From the NCBI GenBank assembly GCA_032164295.1, contig JAJHTX010000008.1, positions 1,984,001 through 2,048,000 of the forward strand: DNA of 64,000 bases, in the 5' to 3' direction. The stretch comes from Inonotus obliquus (taxonomy: Eukaryota > Basidiomycota > Agaricomycetes > Hymenochaetales > Hymenochaetaceae). Under the pieces are notes generated by a model that saw only the letters and a list, made by a program, of their open reading frames with translations, did not search any database and was not told where the DNA came from. A program made the translations under genes and the position numbers. The stretch's first letter is position 1, and every line of letters begins with the position of its first letter. Below, piece after piece: positions 57,073 to 64,000 of this stretch.

Positions 57073-57562
57073 CTAACATTTCAAACTCAGCTCGGAACGA
57101 ATACAATGCTCGGCTATGCGGCTATGTACATGGTACGGTGCATTTCTGCCCCAATCCAATCCATCGGGGGGTTGAGCTAATACCACAGTGTAAGCAAAGG
57201 ATGGACGGAAATGTGAGCAGACTGGTACTGCAGCAGGAAAGCAGCACCGACCCACACAGACAACATGCGAGCCGTCAACATATGTAGGCGCCGCATACTC
57301 CGCCACTCTTAACGTCGATAATGTTGCAGTTGATGTCGACAATGAAGGCCTCGTTCTGTGAGAAGTCGGAGGAGGAGGTTATAAAGAGAAGTCACTGGAA
57401 ACCGTTAACGCCAAAGCCAATATCACCGCCAAGGCCACAGACATGAGACACGAGATCCAGAAAGCGCGATGAAGGCAACGGCGGGAGCTCGAGCAAAGAA
57501 CTTGGTACGGAGAATTGCGAGTTCAATTCATGAGAAAGAGACAAGTTACTGTTGAGATGCAT
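57073..57562 (-). CDS. possible small two-exon gene, 149 aa
   Basis: Exon 57562-57396 (MHLNSNLSLSHELNSQFS) and exon 57355-57073 join in phase across a 40-base GT-AG gap, which is short for an intron. The second exon reads VDGSHVVCVGRCCFPAAVP and ends SELSLKC. Five or six Cys, no clear signal peptide. There is no recognised family, so treat this as tentative. Confidence 0.3.
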
Positions 57563-58522
57563 TCTGCCCACTGAGTGACCGTCTTATTTATAGATTCTGA
57601 GAAAGTATTACGTCTCAAAACACGACCAGATGTAACGCATCAGCCACGCTTTAAACGCTTCCCGGAGTACTGGAAGCTAGCCTCTTGACCCGCTAGTGAA
57701 CTTGAGAAGCTGTGAAAACAGTTCAGGAGGAACTATTTGGCACTCAGCGACTTGTCCGAGAGCAGTCGCACATAGACGTTTGCGAACCAAAGTGTCCCTT
57801 TTATGACTCTCACGCAGTAGTAAGGGCACATTGCTCTTTCACGCATCGTCAAACTTTGCATGTCGCAAGATAATCGGAAATGTGGTCTGTCCTCCTTTCT
57901 CAAGAGGATAGCGGGAGGATGAGCTACCTGAGGGTTGAACGTATAATTGCGGTGTGGGCGTTAGAGAACGGGCTTACTTACCTACAACCAGCTTCGGAAC
58001 ATATTTTTATCTCCCGACTCCCGATCAAGCATTCCTTGTTGAAAATCGTGAAAACCGATGCACCATTTGGTAAGTCCAACGGAGACTACATAAGAGCGTG
58101 AACGATACGGCGTCAATCCAACAGAGACGATAAGGTCCGTGGGTCGGGTCGAGAGTAAGTGAACATAGCACAAAATAGCACCGGATACACCACCCGACGT
58201 GGTCGGCAATCGATCCATAGTAGTCAGAGCTATTCCCGAGCATGTCGTAAACAAAATATTGGCCCATGACACCTCGCAATACTCGGAAGAGGACGGTGCG
58301 GAAGCGGGATAATCACAATTACTCGCAAAGCCATTAGAGAATTAGAGTAAACTGTAGGTGGGTTAATAGATCAAACTAAGACTAGACAATGATTCACAAA
58401 GAACACCATTGAGCCTTTCATCTGCGAGTATTAATGTGGTGGTCAGGACGCAAAAGGAATTCGTCGACGACGCGTCCCAACTTTTGATCGACACCTTTCC
58501 ACTTTCTTCATCTTCAACAACG
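57563..58522. other. intergenic, upstream of MAD1
   Basis: No coding or repeat signal found. The frame upstream of the MAD1 start is open to 58409 but is unlike the protein body. Confidence 0.4.
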
Positions 58523-61500
58523 ATGAGTGGCGTACGACAAGGTCCAGCGCGCGACTTTAGACCAACGAGGGTCACGCGTTCAACGATAACCGCAAGTACA
58601 GCAGATACAACAGGCTCAGCAGGTTTAGCGGCCGGAACGATTCCAGCACGTACGCGCTCGACTTCCAGGCCACCTTCGGGTATGGGTGGGACCGCCGTTC
58701 GACCAGCCTCTACCTCTTACAATAACATAGGCACTTCAAGACCTGGTCCACCGAGCGGTATTCCTAGTGTGACACGTTCAGGTGCCGCGGCCGCTGCTGT
58801 AGCTCGTAGTTTTCTGAGCAATAGAACGGCACCAACACTTGGTACAAAACGCAAGACCCGTGCAACCAGTGGTGAGGCGGAATCTGAGAAAGGTGGGCTC
58901 TTTCGTGACTTATCTAGTTTAGTTTTAATAGTCAGTTATCCAGAGCCGGCGACATCGAAAAAACCTGCACTTAGCAGTGCTTTCTCTGCCCACGTTACAC
59001 AAACGTCTCTCACTCTCCAGCTTCATGATGCACAAACTCAGATAACGAATCTACAGAACTCTTTGATTGAAAAACAAAGAGACACCGACAGGCTCGAAGC
59101 AGACCTCCGATTGGTCTCCAGTCGCGAGGAGGAGGAGAGGGAGGCACGAGTACGGAGCGAAGAGGAGCTATTAAGGAAGACTGTGTGTATTTCCGTTTGC
59201 TTAAACCCTTGGTTTATGCTCAAATTCACTTCCACAGACGCAGTATGAGACGGAATTATCTTCTCTGAAAAGGAAACTAGTCGAAATAGAGGCAGACCAC
59301 GACGACCTCAGCGATGCATACTCGAATCTGTCACATACATCCCAGTCCAAAATAGCAAATCTCAATCTCGAAGTAGCCACTCGTGATGATCGGATTGCCC
59401 TGCTGGAGTCTCAACTGAAAGATGCCGAGACAAGAGCTAACGAAGAAAAGGCACGGACAAAGGCGTTGGAGGAGCTTGTGGCACATCTGACTGAAGTCGA
59501 GCCCCGCGAAGTTGAGATGCAAACGGAGGGAGAATATCAGCTGGAAGGAGAGGGACTAATCCGTGCCCAACGGGAGAATCTCGACCAAGAGCAGGAAGTT
59601 GGAGGCATGAAGATGGAGTTCAAAGAGCCAGAAGCTAGTGTCGATGAATCAACTCCGGAAAAGAATGACGCGGACGGCCAAGCCGAGGAACTCGAGTCCA
59701 ATGCTGATGCAGATGGAGAGGCCGACCCGGATGGAGAGGTATCTATGGTAGTTGATACCACCGCTGAAGACGACGCCACACCTATGGGAGACATGGAAAT
59801 ATCATGCATACGATCTGGTTCAGACATGAATACATTCTCTGAAAGGAATCAACCTGAGATACCAGCGTATCCCGACCCTGGTGCACCGTCACCATACATC
59901 CCTTCGTCTCCGTCGTTGGAATCCTCTCGTTCCATATCGTCAAGAGCGCGCTCGGGGAGTGTCGCATCTTCAATAGCAGGATCCGAATTATCTCGTAAGG
60001 CTGTGATGATCACACTCGATGGGCAGCAAATTCGGGACCTCATGCGGACTCCGGAAACACCCCTCGCAGTCGTCTCCAGTCCACGTCCTGACCCACTTTC
60101 TCGTATCCGCGACCGCCTAAGCCTTACATCGCCCGTTCGACGCGATACCTCTCTCGAGGCATCTCGCAGCCGAGAAAAAGACAACAAGATAATCCGTGCA
60201 GAACTTGCGCGCCAAGTTCCTTTTATGGCACGGCTTGAAGAGACAAATAAGCACCTAATGATTGAGGTAGCTCAACTCAAAAAGCACATAGGAAACATAG
60301 AGGTGCTGCGTGAGGAGAAACGTGATATGGAAAGACGAGTAGAAGGTATGGAGGTGTTGCGTGTCCGTGTTGCGGAACTCGAGACTGCTGCCGCGGAGTT
60401 TGCTCGCAGAGAAAGGGAGTGGCCGGCTCATTTACGTGGACAGACCAATGACAAGAATAGTACACCAGCAAATACACCTGTAGGAGTATCGCAGCAGCTC
60501 GCAACTCTACGACGAGAACATGCTGCTCTTTTGGATGATCATGGCAAATTGAGAGCAGCATTGAGGGCGAATGAAGTCGAGCTTGCTAATGTACACGAGG
60601 AAGTGAGTGACGCTATGCGCGAAACGGAACGTCTGTCGAAAGAGGTGGAGCAATTACAAGGCGCTCTAGCATGGAAGGAGAAGGAACGCAATTTGCTAGA
60701 GCGTGATGTGACGTTCATGCGGTCGCTCGTCTCCAGTTACAAGAACAAAGAGGTTGAGAACACTCCCACTGAAGTTGAGCAAACCACTGGAACGGAGATG
60801 CTCGAGCAACGGATTATGCAGCTCGAGACGCTCCTGTTGGATTATAAGGCTACAATAGCATCGCTACAGGAGGAAGTAGACCGCTTACAGCGTTCCGGTG
60901 GGAAGACGTCCAACAGGTCGCAAGAAGAATGGGATCACCTATTAAATAAAGCAGTTCTATTGGGAGAAGGTAGCGTCTAATCTCTTCGTTATATGACTTA
61001 TGAATGACAAAGCAACATCGTAGCCTTCAAGAATGCTCAAGCCAAGGTGACCAGGCAAGCCGACCGCGTCGAAGAACTCGAACAACAGCTTTTCGAATTA
61101 GGCGGCGAGATCGGCGGAGGGCGCCATATTCCTCCAGCGACACGTGTACTGACTCTACGAGAGAACCCTGCTAAAGAATGGGCAGACACTCGCAAGGCGG
61201 TGCTCGATCGGCTGAAGGCTGAGAACGAGGCGTTACTTGCACGAATCAAGGAGCTTGAAGAGCGTGGTCTCTCTGGCAGGCTGGCCAACCTTGACCCGAA
61301 TGTCCAAGGGGTGCAGCTCGTGCCTCGCGCAAGCTTGGAAGTACTCGAGAAGGAGACGGAAGAGCAAGCGGCTGAGATCGTACAGAAGAATAAACGACTC
61401 AAAAGGCTTCAAGACGTGTATCAGGCCAAGAGTGCCGAGTTTCGGGAAGCGATCGAATCTATTCTAGGGCTCAAGCTCGCATTCTACCCGAATGGCCAAG

Positions 61501-61739
61501 TACGACTCACGAGTATTTACGATCTCTCTGCCACCTATATCTTTCGGCCTTCGAAGGATGAGAGTGGAGGCACGAAAATGCAACTTGTCGCGAAAGGAGA
61601 TAAATGTCCTGAAGATTTGGAAGGATTGGTGAACATATGGATACGCGACGAGATGAATATACCGTGCTTTATGTCAAGCATCACTCTAGAATGTTACGAC
61701 AGGTCTAAAAGGGGGGAGTGCGAGGTAGATTTCGACTAA
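58523..61739 (+). CDS. MAD1: spindle assembly checkpoint protein MAD1, 1,018 aa
   Basis: Exons 58523-58892, 58944-59182, 59238-60969 and 61024-61739 total 3,057 bases in frame. The N-terminus (MSGVRQGPARDFRP) is basic, Ser/Thr/Pro-rich and disordered. A long coiled coil follows from about residue 140, interrupted by an acidic, low-complexity insert of about 200 residues (EKNDADGQAEELESNADADG). The MAD1 C-terminus is clear: KNKRLKRLQDVYQAKSAEFR, ESILGLKLAFYPNGQVRLTS, and IPCFMSSITLECYDR. In known MAD1 the RLK motif binds BUB1 and a segment upstream binds MAD2 at unattached kinetochores. The first intron (51 bp) is a multiple of three and open, so retention would add 17 residues. Confidence 0.93.
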
Positions 61740-62628
61740 CAATTTCCTAATATCTATGTGTACAGCTATTGAGTGCATATGTTTACGTTACACTAGAGCA
61801 TCATGTATTATAATCAATCTCCTTTGCATAATGGCCTTGCACTGCGTAGGATGAGATAGTACTAGCAGTCTCTTCCGAGTCAGCCGTATGCATTAGTATC
61901 GTCTTCCAAGCAAGGAGCATCCAAGCAAGGTATGACACATGCAAACTCAATCATATTCGTGAACGAGTGTTACTGACACTGCAGAGAAAGCGATATACAT
62001 CTATTCTGGCCTTCTAGCGCGTCTGCCACCCACATACAAATCGTGACTCGTGCTTTACGGGTTCACACTGCCCGTTTGAAATTCTAGTCTGGCACATCAT
62101 ACTCGCAAAGCCCTCACGTACTGCCAAATGGAGGGTCCATGGGTGGTAGCAAACTTCCGACGACATTAACCTCTCCAGAGGCGGAGCTCATGTGTCACTC
62201 AGCAGATATCCCCGTGTTTCAGGAGAAATGCTCGCTTCCTGAGCGTGCAGAATAGCGGTGATGGGCGCATTATGGAGCTCCCGTATTATATTCACGGAGC
62301 ACGAGCGGGCACTGTGAAATTCATCGCCGAGTTTCGTAACGGAAACACCGTCTGTCCTTCCGCTTCATGCGGTCGTTTATGACATATTTTCTCATCGGCC
62401 TGCGGTCCGTACTCTCGGTGAATTCGTTGAGTCTCCGTGCTGTGCATTTTGAAGCACTTAACCACGAAACTGGTCTGTGAGCGCAGGCTTGGCAATACCT
62501 CAGGCGTCTCAGGACCAGCACCTGTTTCCCGCCAGCTATATAGTCTAGAAAGGTATAAAATGACACATACTGTCTCGACAACCGTCCTCAGAGCTTCGTG
62601 AAGACTCTTTCATTGCTTTGTCTCCATC
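61740..62628. other. intergenic, MAD1 to secreted-protein gene
   Basis: No gene recognised. Antisense frames at 62292-62581 look accidental. TATAAAA at about 62554 lies 75 bp upstream of the next start codon and could be its TATA box. Confidence 0.4.
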
Positions 62629-63093
62629 ATGTTCCAGAACCACCTTCTCCATTCGTTGGCTGCGGTACTACTTGTATTTGCAAGCGCTACAAGTGTGTCC
62701 GCTGTCTGCGGCTCGAATTCCGTCGGTTTGGCGAATGCTCAAGCTGTAAGCATGCTATAAGCTTCATGCGGCTGATACTCAGATGGTACGGACAGGGCGC
62801 CGTCATCGTCAATAACGACTGCGGTATAGTTTCTAACAAGGCTATCGGCGATTTTAATGTTTGTGGTACCTATGAGGACGGGTCCCAAGTCATCTGTAGG
62901 ACGCCGTGAGTAAAGCATGAATTTCTCGTATGCCTCCTGGAAAGTTAATTCACATGCGATCAGATTTACACCGAGTACTATCCACACGGCTGATGGACAG
63001 GACTGGGGTAACTGTATCGCTTCGACAGAGAGATGCGGAGACGGCACTGTCACTGACCAGCCTATTATTCAATGGTGCTGCCCTGCGTTGTAG
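62629..63093 (+). CDS. small secreted cysteine-rich protein, 118 aa
   Basis: Exons 62629-62745, 62796-62905 and 62964-63093 give 357 bases in frame. The signal peptide is clear: MFQNHLLHSLAAVLLVFASA, with cleavage likely after TSVSA. The mature part (about 92 residues) has eight Cys, in VCGS, NDCG, NVCG, VICR, GNCI, ERCG and the terminal WCCPAL. The acceptor at 62795 (GACAG) is chosen because it alone restores the frame. No known fold is recognised. The size, secretion signal and paired cysteines fit an effector-like or surface protein, but no function can be assigned. Confidence 0.75.
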
Positions 63094-64000
63094 ACATGAT
63101 CTGTAGAAATAATGTTATTAGACAACCCGATGAAATTGGTTGATAAATGGGTGCTTAATAGTAAGTGTAAGGAGAAAGGAGCGTTTCCTGTACGATCGTT
63201 GACCACTCACTAAGAGGAAATAGGAAACCATGAGGAATGTCACCAACCCGCCCGCCTCACTTCTAGCAGACTTTGTCCAAAGTGGCACGTCGGCCATCGT
63301 TCTAAGGTCTTTAGCGGCGGGGTTTCAGAGTGTTTGGTAGAAAGAAAGAGATGCCAGACATCTTTGCCTATAGCCAGAGAATAAGTAACTGACGGAAAGA
63401 CCGCTGGATACACTTGAGCTCACACTCCGAACCAATCCATTTATGACACTGAATTTTTGTAAGAAGAAGTTGCAAATTCAAGCAAGTAGGTGTCACGTCA
63501 TTGAAGCTGGGTAATATTGCTCCGAGCTTGATTGACTTGATGTGCGATGACAATAGATATGCCTTCGAGTACTAGTACTCAGTCGCGGGCGGAGGTTTTC
63601 TAGGCGAGAAGTTACTAGGATACGGAAGCTGAAGGGAAGATTGCTGCACTTACTCAGGTACCGAAAATTGCCCGTTAATGCTACCTTGTCGGCATGACTT
63701 GAAATGGCTGGTCCCGAGTGAATAGCAACGAAGTTCAAGGAACGCAGGGGATGCTGGGTGGACATAGCAACGCCAATTGCGGAAGGTTCTTGTGCTGTGA
63801 TTGAAAAGTCAAGGCATCCGAGAAAATAGAGCGTTCATTTCATAGTGTACGGTGCAAATATCGTGTCAATATTGTATCAAGTGCGGCCGGCGGCGAGGAA
63901 AGATACAAGTCAGACCAGAACTACAAGTACTCAGGCTAGTAAGTACCAGTCAGTACTAACTATGGTGAAAATAGGCGTGTGAAATGATGACATGATATGT
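63094..64000. other. no gene seen at the right edge
   Basis: No domain, repeat or RNA gene found. A minus-strand frame at 63493-63765 has no recognisable content. Confidence 0.4.

Noticed and set aside
1..64000. tRNA and rRNA genes
   Set aside because: I looked for tRNA-like B-box words and rRNA core motifs and saw none convincing. A tRNAscan/Infernal run would be decisive.

Overview
The window looks like nuclear DNA of a mushroom-forming basidiomycete (Agaricomycetes). Genes are cut by many GT-AG introns of about 43-80 bases, often with a CTAAC-type branch site. The proteins (fungal Argonaute, fungal amidase, basidiomycete-type tetraspanin, YVH1, MAD1, a small cysteine-rich secreted protein) and the transposon types fit that group. 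All assignments come from reading the sequence; no database search was possible.

Host genes: 3' end of an Argonaute (1-584, +); amidase (1059-3183, +, nine exons); cyclophilin (about 22111-22890, +); YVH1-type dual-specificity phosphatase (24993-23351, -); tetraspanin (34837-36398, +); an unrecognised gene that seems to be split by transposons (36595-37576 and 54431 onward, +); a glycine/tyrosine-rich conserved protein (57020-55571, -); a doubtful small two-exon gene (57562-57073, -); spindle-checkpoint MAD1 (58523-61739, +); and a small secreted cysteine-rich protein (62629-63093, +).

Between these lie three transposon-filled blocks. Block 1 (3.3-20 kb) holds nested hAT-like elements, a 2.56 kb near-perfect palindrome with an 8-bp target duplication, and a decayed Ty3/gypsy chromovirus (8161-16974) with paired LTRs. 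It also holds two of the four copies of a 1.7-kb repeat that makes 4-bp target duplications. Block 2 (25260-34575) is a hAT-like element, bounded by AATTATAC duplications, that has been filled by other insertions. It sits in the promoter between the divergently transcribed YVH1 and tetraspanin genes. Block 3 (37585-54422) is two 1-kb hAT-like elements around a 14.7-kb element with 1,355-bp terminal inverted repeats.

That 14.7-kb element is the best candidate for an undescribed system. Two divergently oriented paralogous coiled-coil genes run outward and end inside the inverted repeats, so they share the same last exon. Between them are an AT-hook/SAM-like gene and a Tc1/mariner transposase gene. 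Later insertions can be ordered by their target duplications, and one of them lies exactly inside an intron of the right-hand paralog.
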